A stretch of DNA of 55,973 nt from contig JABDCJ010000009.1 in NCBI GenBank assembly GCA_013288145.1, positions 1 through 55,973 on the forward strand, in the 5' to 3' direction. Both the position numbers and the translations under genes were made by a program. The notes beneath the pieces are model-generated. The model saw only the letters and a list, made by a program, of their open reading frames with translations, was not told where the DNA came from and did not search any database. Source of the stretch: Nitrososphaerota archaeon (GTDB lineage Archaea > Thermoproteota > Nitrososphaeria > Nitrososphaerales > CADDZS01). Positions 26,376 through 35,349 of the stretch are shown piece after piece. The first letter of the stretch is position 1; each line of letters starts with the position of its first letter.

Positions 26376-26410
26376 GGTTGTGGCACGCGCCTTGTCGTAG
26401 TTTTTGTAAA

Positions 26411-27778
26411 CTAAGCCGGAACTTCTTCGCGGCGAACTTCTTGCATTGACTCTTGACAGGCTTCAACCATATGCTGTACATCTTCTTCAGTGTGTGTAGT
26501 TGAGAGATACATGCGCCCAAATCTTGCGGGGTTGAAGAAGATTCCCCGCTTTGCGAGGCCCTGGAAAAATATTGCCGATCTCCTGATGTGCGGTAACACC
26601 GGTATTGCGTATACCTGCCTTGTCAGCGTTATTTTCTCCAGATCGGTGAAGAATATCGACCACATTGGTCCCGGTCCCTGAACCACTCCCGGAATATGAT
26701 TGTCTGCTAAGGCGTCGCTCATTCCAGCCATTATTGCTTTGCCGTTTTCATAGATCTTTGAATAGCCTTGAGTCTCGAGTTCCTCAAACGTCGCGAGCGA
26801 CGCGGACGTGCAAATGGGATTACCATTGAATGTTCCAGCCATATACGTATGTTCACTTGCAAGCGGTTCAAGGACTTTTTTCGTTCCTGCGACAGCCGCG
26901 GTTGGTAGGCCGTTTGCCATCGCCTTCGAGAATGGTGAGAGGTCTGGAACTACGCCGGTAAAAGCTTGAGCTCCGCCTAAACCGAGTCGGAATCCGTTGA
27001 TAATTTCATCCATGATAAAAGTGATCTCATTCTCCCGGGTTATTTTTCTGACAAACTCGAGGTAACCCTTCTCGGGCGGGATTTGGCCCCAGTTGGACTG
27101 GTATCCCTCCATGATCACTCCAGCTATTTCATTTGCCTGTCTCTGGATAATTTTTTCCAGGGCTTCCTGATCGTTCCACGGCAGCACGATAATGTCGTCG
27201 TAAACACTTTCGGCGACGCCCTGGGCGCTGATAGCTTTGTGCCCGAAGCCTCTCGCCGGAGTACCCATCATCGTCACCGTGGTTCCGACCATGTTCCAAT
27301 CATGCCAGCCGTGGTAGTGCCCCTCGAATTTTACAATCTTCTGCTTGCCCGTGTACGCTCTTGCAAGCCTGACTGTAAGCGAGCAGGCTTCCGATCCAGA
27401 ATTTGTTAGGGCAACTTGCTCCGCGCAGGGAACATGCTTCAAAAATTTCTCTGCGAGCTTCACCTCGCCCTCGGTGTTCAAAGCGAATGACGTTCCGTTG
27501 TCGACCTGATCCTTGACCGCCCGGCTAATGCTCGGGTGTCCATGTCCCAGCAATATCGCGCCGAATCCCAGATGGTAATCTGTAAACTTGTTTCCATCCA
27601 CGTCGTAGATGTACGGACCGTGTCCCTTTGCGATGAAAGAGGGAAGCGTCAGCGGAAATCCTTCGTAATTACCATTAACTATCCCGGACCTCGCGCCGCT
27701 ATTTGTTCCGGTCGGGATTATTTCCCGGGCTCTAGTTAGTAACTCCTTCGATCTTTTGAAAGACTGCTCGGCTTGCAT
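26411..27778 (-). CDS. Glutamate-1-semialdehyde aminomutase-like class III aminotransferase (copy 2)
   Basis: This is a 455-residue PLP enzyme and close paralogue of the gene at 15342. Seen are EIIPTGTNSGARSGI, DYHLGFGAILLGHGHP, TNSGSEACSLTVRLARA, FEGHYHGWHDWNMVG, ITFIMDEIINGFRLGL and PFSKAMANGLPTAAVAG, with the Schiff-base Lys in SKAMANG. Heme-pathway HemL normally differs at this lysine motif. The gene sits inside a sugar/cyclitol gene cluster between an IolE-like and a Gfo/Idh/MocA gene, so an amino-sugar or amino-cyclitol role is more likely than tetrapyrrole synthesis (inference). Spacing of 35 and 81 bp to its neighbours supports co-transcription. Confidence 0.87.
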   Translation of the reverse strand: MQAEQSFKRSKELLTRAREIIPTGTNSGARSGIVNGNYEGFPLTLPSFIAKGHGPYIYDVDGNKFTDYHLGFGAILLGHGHPSISRAVKDQVDNGTSFALNTEGEVKLAEKFLKHVPCAEQVALTNSGSEACSLTVRLARAYTGKQKIVKFEGHYHGWHDWNMVGTTVTMMGTPARGFGHKAISAQGVAESVYDDIIVLPWNDQEALEKIIQRQANEIAGVIMEGYQSNWGQIPPEKGYLEFVRKITRENEITFIMDEIINGFRLGLGGAQAFTGVVPDLSPFSKAMANGLPTAAVAGTKKVLEPLASEHTYMAGTFNGNPICTSASLATFEELETQGYSKIYENGKAIMAGMSDALADNHIPGVVQGPGPMWSIFFTDLEKITLTRQVYAIPVLPHIRRSAIFFQGLAKRGIFFNPARFGRMYLSTTHTEEDVQHMVEACQESMQEVRREEVPA

Positions 27779-27859
27779 TTCCTTGGTAACAAGCGCGTGG
27801 GTTTTTATTTATCAGTTTAGACTGCAAGAAAGTAGAATCAAACTTTCAGAGATTCAGTG

Positions 27860-28987
27860 TTAGGACTCCACGCTTACCCATCTTTCAGTCAACGCTGATT
27901 TCAAAATCGCTTCCATAATTTGATTGACGCGCCATCCGTCGTAGAATGATGGTTGTAACTGCTCACCTTTCGCGACGCCTGCCATTAAATCGCGCATTTG
28001 ATTTGTCAGGGAGTCGAGATACCCCATTCCGATAGATGGGACTCCGAATACAAGCACGTCCCCGTAAGGATGGCGCTGTCCACCGTAGATGGTCTTGAAG
28101 CCTTGCTCGGTTTCGGAATCATGGGACGAGTAGTACCGGAGCTCGTTGGGCCTCTCCATGTCAAAATAGACGGAGCCTTCACTTCCGTTTACTTCAAAGC
28201 CCATCTGCAGCTTTCTCCCCGAGGCAATCCACGAAGCGTTAACTTCTGCTGCGATCCCTCCTTCGAGCCTTAGCAGCGCGAAAGTCGTATCGTCCACGTC
28301 AGATTTCCCTTTGACGTCCTTTTCATTCGGCAACGGCCGGTTTTCGATTATCGTTACAGTTTGTGCACAAACTGCCGTAGGTTCACCCACGAGGTACCTG
28401 ATCATATCAATGGCGTGAGATCCGAGGTCGGCAAGAGCTCCCGCTCCGGCTTGCTTCGAATTGAATCTCCAGGTCAGTGGAAAGTTTGGAGTCGCCCAGT
28501 CCTGGATGAAATGAGTCCTTATCTGGAAAATCTTGCCCAGTCGACCATTTCGGATCATGTCCCTCGCAAAAGTGACGAGCGGGACCCTTCTATAGTTGAA
28601 TCCTACCATGGTGACATTTCCATTCCTCTTGGCGACACTGTACATCTCTTTGGCATCAGCAGCGTTGGACGAAAGTGGCTTTTCGCAGATCACACTCTTG
28701 CCGTGCTCAAGCGCATCAATGGCAGGATCTTTGTGAAGGAAAGTGGGAGTTGCGACGTCAACGAGAGTAACGTCTGGATCATTTGTTACCTTTCTCCAAT
28801 CTGATGTCCAATTGTTAAAGGAGTATCTTTTCGCCGCTGCTTCTGCAAGGGAATCGTTTGCCTCAGCTAATTTGTAAAGTTCGAAGCCCGGCTTGTCCCC
28901 GAAAAATACGGAAATGTTATTGAATCCTATAGCGTGAGCCCGGGCAATAGCTCCGCCGCCTACTAAACCCACTTTGATGGGTGACAT
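27860..28987 (-). CDS. Gfo/Idh/MocA-family NAD(P)-dependent dehydrogenase (copy 1)
   Basis: This is a 375-residue oxidoreductase. The N-terminal Rossmann fold starts VGLVGGGAIARAHAIGF. The catalytic lysine is in VICEKPLSSNAADA (about 100). The His of DLGSHAIDMIRYL lies at about 190. The C-terminal substrate domain has GFEVNGSEGSVYFDMERPNE, a glycoside/inositol-dehydrogenase-like strand. It oxidises a hydroxyl of a sugar, cyclitol or derivative. It is third in the five-gene cluster, 40 bp after the LLM gene and 81 bp before the aminotransferase. Its relatives at 36427 and 37605 share the C-terminal 'GSEGSxxFxxERxxEL' strand. Confidence 0.92.
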   Translation of the reverse strand: MSPIKVGLVGGGAIARAHAIGFNNISVFFGDKPGFELYKLAEANDSLAEAAAKRYSFNNWTSDWRKVTNDPDVTLVDVATPTFLHKDPAIDALEHGKSVICEKPLSSNAADAKEMYSVAKRNGNVTMVGFNYRRVPLVTFARDMIRNGRLGKIFQIRTHFIQDWATPNFPLTWRFNSKQAGAGALADLGSHAIDMIRYLVGEPTAVCAQTVTIIENRPLPNEKDVKGKSDVDDTTFALLRLEGGIAAEVNASWIASGRKLQMGFEVNGSEGSVYFDMERPNELRYYSSHDSETEQGFKTIYGGQRHPYGDVLVFGVPSIGMGYLDSLTNQMRDLMAGVAKGEQLQPSFYDGWRVNQIMEAILKSALTERWVSVES

Positions 28988-29027
28988 TACCAGAAAGCAG
29001 GTGCGTCTATCGTCTCATAATAAATGA

Positions 29028-29984
29028 TTATGAAACTCTCGGGATGACTTCCTTTGCTAGAATTCTCAACGGCTCCACTTCGCTTACGTTTGGCAAGACG
29101 AAAATAAAGTAGGTTACTCCCATGTCTCGAAGATTCTGCACGGTCTTGACACAAAACTCAGGCGTTCCTATCATACCTGCTTCAAAATCGAAAAGCAAGT
29201 GTTCCTGCTCAATTTTCTTTAACAGTCCACTCGTCTTGTCATTGTCTCCAACGAGGGTATTTAGGGCGTATGTCTTCTCGATTGTGTGAAAATCTCTGCC
29301 GACTTTATCGCAGGCTTCTCGAAGAAGCTGAAGTTTTTCAGGAAATATTGCGATGGGACAATTAGGATTCCAGCGGTCAGCATGCGACGCAACCAGTCTG
29401 AGCAGTTTCTTTCCATTCCCACCGATCAATATTGGCGGATGTGGTTTCTGCAGCGGTTTTGGATAGTTTATTGCTCCATCGAGCTGATAGTACTTCCCGC
29501 TAAAGTTCGATTTATCCTCGCTCCACATTTTCTTAATGACCTGCAGAGCTTCTCCCAGTCTGTCAACTCTCTCCATTGCACTGGGGAAAGGAATACCGAA
29601 TCCCTTGAACTCCTCCTCGTACCAGCCCGCACCAATTCCAAATTCTAGGCGGCCGTTTGACATTACATCAATTGTAGAGGAAATTTTTGCAAGGTATGAT
29701 GGGGTGCGAAAGAGGTTGCACGTTACCATGTGTCCCATTCGCAATTTCTTGACTTCGGAGAACAGGGAGGCGAGCAGAGTCCAGCCTTCAAAGCAGGATC
29801 CGTGCGAGAGGGGAATTGTTTCCAAGTGGTCGACCAGCCACCCGGAATCGAACTCGAGTGCTTCTCCTTCTTTCACGATCTCCCTGATCGATTGAAACTG
29901 TTTATCCGGAGTCGTATCTTCAAGATCCTGGAGTGCACCCTGTGGAATAATAAAACCAAATTTTAGATCACGTGCGACCAAATC
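29028..29984 (-). CDS. LLM-class F420-dependent oxidoreductase (copy 1)
   Basis: This is a TIM-barrel enzyme of the luciferase-like family that uses F420 (or FMN) in sugar or alcohol oxidation. Seen are LKFGFIIPQG, ALEFDSGWLVDHLETIPLS, RMGHMVTCNLFRTPSYLAKI, DVMSNGRLEFGIGAGWYEEEF and PHPPILIGGNGKKLLRLVA. The frame opens to 30062, but that would overlap the preceding gene and add an atypical N-terminus. The TTG at 29984 gives MVARDLKFGF, matching the paralogue at 43820. It is second in the cluster after the TIM barrel at 30037. F420-dependent glucose-6-phosphate-type dehydrogenases belong to this family, so sugar oxidation is plausible. Confidence 0.88.
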   Translation of the reverse strand, partial: DLVARDLKFGFIIPQGALQDLEDTTPDKQFQSIREIVKEGEALEFDSGWLVDHLETIPLSHGSCFEGWTLLASLFSEVKKLRMGHMVTCNLFRTPSYLAKISSTIDVMSNGRLEFGIGAGWYEEEFKGFGIPFPSAMERVDRLGEALQVIKKMWSEDKSNFSGKYYQLDGAINYPKPLQKPHPPILIGGNGKKLLRLVASHADRWNPNCPIAIFPEKLQLLREACDKVGRDFHTIEKTYALNTLVGDNDKTSGLLKKIEQEHLLFDFEAGMIGTPEFCVKTVQNLRDMGVTYFIFVLPNVSEVEPLRILAKEVIPRVS

Positions 29985-30036
29985 AAAAAACTCGATCCAT
30001 TTCGCGATAAAAATTATTCTTTCTGAAAGTGGAAAG

Positions 30037-31005
30037 TTACACTTGGTACCAGATTTTCTCAAGCTTCTTTTTTATCAGGAGCGGCTTGATGTACGCGATT
30101 GCCTTTTCCGCGCCGTCGTCCTGGCTCATCACCGGATCCTCGTGTTCGTAGCTTAGCACATAGTCGTATCCGACCTCGGAAAGTGCAGTGATGATTCGCC
30201 TCCAGGGAACTTGACCCCAGCCCGGAACCCTGAACCTGAACCCTCTGGTCGACCTGAATGGTGAACCATGCGGTGTCGCACCGGAGTAGCGAAGATTCTC
30301 TTCTACAAGTTCGGCGTCTTTAAGATGAAAGTGGAAAATTCGATCGCCGAATTGTTTGATAAAAAGTACGGGGTCGATCTGCTGCCAGAGTATATGGCTG
30401 GGATCAAAGTTGAAGCCGAATTCTTTCCTGCCGTCAACGGCTTTTGCTGCCTCCGACGCGGTTTCTATGTTGTAGGCTAATTCTTGCGGGTGCGGCTCGT
30501 GGGCAAACTTGATTCCACTGTCCCGAAAATAATCCAGAATCGGGTTCCATCTTTCTGCAAAGGTAGCAAAGAAACTCTCGAAGATTTTGGCGTTAAGCGG
30601 AGGAAATGGGTACCAAGCTCCCCAGTTGGGACACCCGATAAAGCCGTTCACGACAGGAACGTCTAGGAGTCTTGCAGCATCGACAGTTTTCTTGACCTGG
30701 GACGTGCCGAATTTTTCCTTTTCCGCTGCACTCCCTTTGTAGATCGGATCGGTCGATTCGTCGTATGGTCCCAGTACTAGCTGACTATCCAGAGAATTGT
30801 TCAAAGCTGAAATGGTGATGCCGTGCTTGGAGACAAGATTCTTCAATTGCTGTGCTTCGCCGTTGAGCACATTGTCAAGAACGAGGTGTCTTGTCCCCAT
30901 CCAAGTGGCGAGCTCTACCGCTTCATACCCCATGGATGAGATATGAGGAAGCACCTTTTCGAGCGGCAGATCGTCGTACATTATCGAGAATAAGCCCATC
31001 TTCAC
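30037..31005 (-). CDS. Sugar isomerase/epimerase-like TIM barrel, first gene of five-gene cluster
   Basis: This is a 322-residue xylose-isomerase-like barrel. It has the metal ligands Glu in KFAHEPHPQELAYNI (about 165), Asp/His in FGFNFDPSHILWQQ (about 198), His in IFHFHLKDAEL (about 229) and Glu in VLSYEHEDPVMS (about 288). The FDPSHLxW run is shared with many IolI-type and hydroxypyruvate-isomerase-like proteins of sugar operons. It starts the cluster 31005 to 25446 and is divergent from the solute-binding protein gene at 31170. Control with that transporter is likely through the 164-bp intergenic region. Confidence 0.88.
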   Translation of the reverse strand: MKMGLFSIMYDDLPLEKVLPHISSMGYEAVELATWMGTRHLVLDNVLNGEAQQLKNLVSKHGITISALNNSLDSQLVLGPYDESTDPIYKGSAAEKEKFGTSQVKKTVDAARLLDVPVVNGFIGCPNWGAWYPFPPLNAKIFESFFATFAERWNPILDYFRDSGIKFAHEPHPQELAYNIETASEAAKAVDGRKEFGFNFDPSHILWQQIDPVLFIKQFGDRIFHFHLKDAELVEENLRYSGATPHGSPFRSTRGFRFRVPGWGQVPWRRIITALSEVGYDYVLSYEHEDPVMSQDDGAEKAIAYIKPLLIKKKLEKIWYQV

Positions 31006-31022
31006 GTGAGTTCGCTTGTGAC

Positions 31023-31075
31023 AAAGCCCAAAAGTTCGGATATATTCCTATGTAAGGGGCGGCATTTCGGGCTTT
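31023..31075. promoter_or_regulatory. Inverted repeat around the probable promoter of the five-gene cluster
   Basis: AAAGCCC (31023-31029) and GGGCTTT (31069-31075) form a perfect 7-bp inverted repeat. It flanks a TATA-like GATATATT near 31039-31046 in the divergent intergenic region. The spacing (39 bp) fits two operator half-sites for one regulator that could control both the minus-strand cluster and the transporter gene. It is a candidate only. Confidence 0.35.
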
Positions 31076-31126
31076 ATTGCCTGTAGTCAGGATACCTTGT
31101 TTATTATTCTAGTAGATATGCGAAAT

Positions 31127-31134
31127 GATATAAG
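31127..31134 (+). promoter_or_regulatory. TATA-like box for the solute-binding protein at 31170
   Basis: GATATAAG centred about 40 nt before the TTG start predicts transcription start near 31157 and a leader of about 13 nt. Confidence 0.5.
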
Positions 31135-31169
31135 CAGGATTTTATTGCCGGCCTAATCCAGACTCAGTT

Positions 31170-33260
31170 TTGAGCGAAAAGTTACGTTTTCGAAAAGTTA
31201 CCGCGATATCCCGTGTTGTCATTGTAGTAATCGTTATAGTAGTTCTCGTAATTGCGGCTGCGGCTGCCCTGTCGCTATCAGGCAGTTCATCCACCAGCAG
31301 TAGCAGTTCATCATCCTCTTCTAGCTCGTCATCTTCTTCCTCCATTGCAACTTCCTCGTCTTCCGCTCCGCCTACTTCGTCCTCTTCATCCTCTTCGTCA
31401 TCTCAATCTTCAACTATAACATCCTCGTCCTCATCACAATCAACTTCTTCATCCTCTTCTTCTCAGCAGACTAGCTCCACATCTTCAAGCTCTAGTTCGA
31501 GCGGTGGCGGAGCTCCTTCGCTTTTGACGATTGATGATTTCTCATGGCCAGCGGGCGAGCTAAACCAGCTCAATTCCATTTCCGGTGTGCCATATCCTAA
31601 CTGGCTCTCGTACACAGTGTATCAGCCTCTGGTGACGTTTAACGGGTCCGCGGAGTACAGTCAGGGAGTGCAGCAAATTCTTCCGGTGCTGGCGAAGAAC
31701 TGGACCGTGTCTCCCGATGGTGCATCGTACACTTTCAACTTAAGACCGGGCGTTACATTCTCGAATGGCGACCCATTCAACGCGTACCAGATCTGGGGAG
31801 AAGAGTACGGCTTTTACTATCTAACCGATAATAGCTCAAACTGGTACATCTCTTACAACATTTTCGACATGTCCCACGTGAACTTTGGTCCCGCGACGAT
31901 CGCGTTGATGAACCAGAGTGGGCTCATCAATCCCAATGCTCAACTAATGAGCATTATGAGCAACACGTCATGGCCGATCTATGTTACCGGTCCCAACACA
32001 ATAGTGTTCCACTTCCGGGCTGCAGAGTCCTGGTACCCGAGTGTGTTCTTGGTCTACACCGGTCTTCTATTTGACACACAGTGGCTACTTCAGCACGGAG
32101 GCTTTGGTACGCCGGTCTCGCTTAACACTTACTTCAATACCCATCCCATCCCCGGCACCGGTCCGTACATGGTCACAAATGTTGTCGAGCAAACCTCAGT
32201 GCAGTTTACTCAGAATCCAACTTATTGGGGAAAGAATCTAACCGCTGCTCAGGTTCAGGCAAACCCGTACGTGGATCCGGGGCATGTTAAGAATGTCCTC
32301 GTGCAGGCGAAAGTAGACGATATTAGCAGATACGTAGATCTCTCCTCTGGCACGGCTCAGATATCTGGGATTCAGACACAGGACTGGCCGCTGATCGTAG
32401 CAAATCCGGACAAGTACTCGTACACCTTGTTGCCGAATAATTCTATGGTGTTCGTTGGAATTGCCCTGAATACTCACAGATATCCGACAAACATCACTGC
32501 AGTCAGACAGGCGATTGAGCATGCAATCAACTATTCTGACGTTGCGACGAAGGCCTTCTTTGGAGAGCTCGCGCCATTTTTAGGACCAGAGTATTCTGCC
32601 CAGTCGGCATACTATGACCTGGGCAATCTTCCGCCCTACCAGTACAACGTAAGTTTGGCGCAACAGATCCTGAAGAATGCAAGCGTCAACACGGCAAGTT
32701 TTCCAACTCTAGAATTTCGCATTGAAGCCGGCTGCGCCGCTTGCTTGAATGCTGCGCAGGTTGTGCAGGGTGATCTCTCCGTCATCGGAATAAACGTCAA
32801 TATCGAAGTTACTCCGGCGTCTAGTTACGGTGTACCTGATATTGGCGGTGGCAGCTATGCGCAGAACCTTGCGGCAAACCAGACCATATCGCAACTGACA
32901 TGGTACGGCAGCCTTACCTGGGCGCCTGACGAGCCCACGCCAGCGGACGGATGGTTATTAGCCGTCAATAACCAGTCTACTGCAGGAAACTATGCACTCT
33001 ATGCCAATCCCAACGTACAGCCGTGTGTTAACGCCTGGACTAACGGAGCGAGTAATACTACTCTGAAGAGCCTTTGTACCACCGCACAGGCGCAAGTTTA
33101 CCACGACGCTCCCTATGTTTACCTTGGCACAGTGAAGTTACTCTTCGGCGGCGGGTCAGTTGCGTGGAACAAAGCAGTTGTCAAGAGCCTTCTGATAGAT
33201 CCAGACTTCTCTGGTCAGGGTTACAGCGTCTTCAACACGGTTCAGTTCGTGGGAAGTTAG
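31170..33260 (+). CDS. Family-5 ABC transporter solute-binding protein with membrane anchor (copy 1)
   Basis: This 696-residue lipoprotein-like receptor catches a solute outside the cell and hands it to an ABC permease. Residues about 14-37 (VIVVIVIVVLVIAAAAAL) form a signal anchor. A Ser/Thr-rich linker of about 75 residues follows, then the SBP_bac_5 domain: VYQPLVTFN, then LAKNWTVSPDGASYTFNLRP, then FSNGDPFNAYQIW, GTGPYMVTNV and AINYSDVATKAFFGELAPFLGP. Start is TTG at 31170. In archaea family-5 proteins bind peptides or oligosaccharides; the sugar setting favours a carbohydrate (inference). No permease or ATPase gene is in the window. A paralogue lies at 40231. Confidence 0.93.
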   Translation: MSEKLRFRKVTAISRVVIVVIVIVVLVIAAAAALSLSGSSSTSSSSSSSSSSSSSSSSIATSSSSAPPTSSSSSSSSSQSSTITSSSSSQSTSSSSSSQQTSSTSSSSSSSGGGAPSLLTIDDFSWPAGELNQLNSISGVPYPNWLSYTVYQPLVTFNGSAEYSQGVQQILPVLAKNWTVSPDGASYTFNLRPGVTFSNGDPFNAYQIWGEEYGFYYLTDNSSNWYISYNIFDMSHVNFGPATIALMNQSGLINPNAQLMSIMSNTSWPIYVTGPNTIVFHFRAAESWYPSVFLVYTGLLFDTQWLLQHGGFGTPVSLNTYFNTHPIPGTGPYMVTNVVEQTSVQFTQNPTYWGKNLTAAQVQANPYVDPGHVKNVLVQAKVDDISRYVDLSSGTAQISGIQTQDWPLIVANPDKYSYTLLPNNSMVFVGIALNTHRYPTNITAVRQAIEHAINYSDVATKAFFGELAPFLGPEYSAQSAYYDLGNLPPYQYNVSLAQQILKNASVNTASFPTLEFRIEAGCAACLNAAQVVQGDLSVIGINVNIEVTPASSYGVPDIGGGSYAQNLAANQTISQLTWYGSLTWAPDEPTPADGWLLAVNNQSTAGNYALYANPNVQPCVNAWTNGASNTTLKSLCTTAQAQVYHDAPYVYLGTVKLLFGGGSVAWNKAVVKSLLIDPDFSGQGYSVFNTVQFVGS

Positions 33261-33287
33261 AGTCAAAGGAAGTATTAGCAGGATCGC

Positions 33288-34178
33288 CTAAATTGGGTAG
33301 GCGCTTCTGACTAATTCCGAGTAGATTTCGGGGCGCCGGGATCTCAATCCAGAGTCCGGCCGACCGCGCTCTACTTCCAGAAGTTCTTTGGTAAAGTCCG
33401 CCACGATCATTTCCTCCTTGGCGCCAGACTCCGCCAGAATCTGTCCTTTCGGATCCAATAACACACTGAATCCCGGATAAGAGTATTGATCGGACACTCT
33501 TCCCACTTGGTCCACGAATACCACATAGGCTTTGTTGTCGTAGGCCCTGCTGGGGATAAATGTTAGAACCTCCTTTCGTCGATCCTCAGATTTTCCAGAA
33601 GTTGGTGGTCCGAAAACATCCTCGTTGGACCATGCATGAGGCATAAGAATGATCTCAGCTCCCTTTAGGGCAAGGATTCTCGCTGCTTCCGGCATCGTAT
33701 TGTCAAAACACGTTGCGATGCCGACCGTGCAACCACTAACATTGAACACTGGAAATTCGGATCCGGACTTGCAATATGGGTACTCGCATGCGGGCATGTG
33801 CGTTTTCCTGTATTTGCCCACGAATCCCTGCGGACCGAACATGAAATAGGAGTTGTAGACGATGTGATTTTCAAATTCAAAAATACCGGCGGAAATATAG
33901 ATTCCCAGCTCCTTTGCAAGATCTCCGATGGACTTTGCAGAAGGTCCGTCAGGCACTGGTTCAGCTATCTTGTGCACTTCAAGATAGATCTGATCTCCGG
34001 AAAGTTTTGAGTCGACTCCGGCGGCATAAAATCCGGATATGCTCATCTCAGGAAAACAAACTAGCTCTGCACCTGCATCTTTCGCCTTCTTCGCCCACCA
34101 CTCTGTATTCTTGAGGTTGATGTCTTTCTGTCCTAATTCGCAGCGCATTTGCACGCCGGCGACGCGTATATTTCGCAA
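33288..34178 (-). CDS. Carbon-nitrogen hydrolase (nitrilase superfamily amidase)
   Basis: This 296-residue enzyme hydrolyses amides, carbamoyls or nitriles. The Glu-Lys-Cys triad is present: Glu in VCFPEMSISGFY (about 43), Lys in VGKYRKTHMPACEY (about 121), Cys in TVGIATCFDNTMPEAAR (about 157). The N-terminal IRVAGVQMRCELGQKDINLK is typical of N-carbamoylputrescine amidase-like members. It is the last gene of the second minus-strand cluster (38771 to 33288), 60 bp after a dehydrogenase, and is convergent with the solute-binding protein. An amidase beside dehydrogenases and aminotransferases fits breakdown of an N-acylated or aminated substrate (inference). Confidence 0.9.
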   Translation of the reverse strand: MRNIRVAGVQMRCELGQKDINLKNTEWWAKKAKDAGAELVCFPEMSISGFYAAGVDSKLSGDQIYLEVHKIAEPVPDGPSAKSIGDLAKELGIYISAGIFEFENHIVYNSYFMFGPQGFVGKYRKTHMPACEYPYCKSGSEFPVFNVSGCTVGIATCFDNTMPEAARILALKGAEIILMPHAWSNEDVFGPPTSGKSEDRRKEVLTFIPSRAYDNKAYVVFVDQVGRVSDQYSYPGFSVLLDPKGQILAESGAKEEMIVADFTKELLEVERGRPDSGLRSRRPEIYSELVRSAYPI

Positions 34179-34238
34179 ATCTTGTTCTAGGGGAACAATA
34201 TTCTTGAATGTATATTAGCCGTTCGCGGAAATTTCCGA

Positions 34239-35282
34239 TCAACGGAGTGGGAGACTAACTACAGCCGACTCTCCAACAGATTTCGCCGCAGCAATGCCAA
34301 TCTCAACTGCAGCTCTTCCGTCTCTGGCGTTTGACCTGGGTGCCCTTCCGGTTTGGACGCAATCCACAAAATCAGCGACTTCGTCCCTGTACGCCTGGTC
34401 GAACCGCTGGAAGTATGAATCCGAGAAATCATTAGATCCGTTTTCCTTCGTGAAGATGTGGCACTCGCTCTTGTCGCCGATCGAGGTGAGGATGTCTGCA
34501 TTGGTTCCAATGACCTCAACCCTGGTATCGTAGCCATACAGAGTGTGCGCACAAGAGTCCACATGGCCGATGGCGTCGTTTGACAAAGTGAACGACACGA
34601 CGACGGTGTCATAGTTCCCCACCCGCGCTCTGTTGGAATTCATGCTGGATTTTCCAATTGCGAACACGCTTTTCATTTCAGATCCGGATATCCACCTAAT
34701 GATGTCGAAATCGTGGCTGCAAGTGTCGTTAAAAATCCCGCCACTCAGCTTCGGATCATCCTCCCAGGCAGCTATCGAGCCCGGTGGATCCCTCGTCTTG
34801 GAAGTTATCAAGAGAATTCTTCCGATGGTATCAGAACTGATAGCGTCCCTGACCCGCATCAGGCTGGGATCGAATCTTCTCTGAAAACCCATCTGAAAGA
34901 CCACGTTACTCTTCTCCGCAGCCTGCACTAATTTGTCCGCGTCTTCAAGAGTTACACACAATGGTTTTTCGCAATACACGCTCTTGCCTGCTTCGAGAGT
35001 AGCGGTCACCAGTTCCAGTTTTGTGAAACTCGGCGTGGCGATGACGACCGCCTCGACATTCTCATCTTTTAGCATCTGCCTGTAATCGGAATACGTTTCG
35101 CTAACGCCTAACTCGCTCCCGACATTCTGTGCAAGTGCTAGATTTGCATCTGAAATACCTACGAGGCGAGCGTTCGGTATTCGCGTGCGTAAATTGGTAG
35201 CATGGGTCTTGCCCATTAGACCCACTCCGATTATTCCTACGCCTAATTGCTTGCCCATTGTTCCGAGAGATGCATTACTCAT
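34239..35282 (-). CDS. Gfo/Idh/MocA dehydrogenase, inositol 2-dehydrogenase-like (IolG type)
   Basis: This is an NAD(P)-dependent oxidoreductase of about 347 residues. It shows LGVGIIGVGLMGKTHATNL (Rossmann), VYCEKPLCVTLEDADKLV (catalytic Lys), VVFQMGFQRRFDPSL and GIFNDTCSHDFDIIRWISGS. The D-x-x-x-HDFD run is the IolG active-site pattern, unlike the LGSH form in the other three copies of the window. The frame opens to 35330; Met at 35282 (MSNASLGTMGKQ) gives the usual short N-terminus and is preferred. It is fourth in its cluster, after the zinc dehydrogenase. It probably oxidises a cyclitol or sugar alcohol at one carbon. Confidence 0.9.
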   Translation of the reverse strand: MSNASLGTMGKQLGVGIIGVGLMGKTHATNLRTRIPNARLVGISDANLALAQNVGSELGVSETYSDYRQMLKDENVEAVVIATPSFTKLELVTATLEAGKSVYCEKPLCVTLEDADKLVQAAEKSNVVFQMGFQRRFDPSLMRVRDAISSDTIGRILLITSKTRDPPGSIAAWEDDPKLSGGIFNDTCSHDFDIIRWISGSEMKSVFAIGKSSMNSNRARVGNYDTVVVSFTLSNDAIGHVDSCAHTLYGYDTRVEVIGTNADILTSIGDKSECHIFTKENGSNDFSDSYFQRFDQAYRDEVADFVDCVQTGRAPRSNARDGRAAVEIGIAAAKSVGESAVVSLPLR

Positions 35283-35349
35283 TGTTAACGGGCTTTTACC
35301 TAGTTTGTAAAATAAGCCTATTGAACGCAAGGGGCAAAACTGGACCGAA

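Noticed and set aside
31280..31500. Repetitive TCATCCTCTTC-like DNA as a repeat element
   Set aside because: It is the Ser-rich linker of the solute-binding protein encoded by TCN/AGY codons; the antisense Asp/Glu-rich frame is its shadow.
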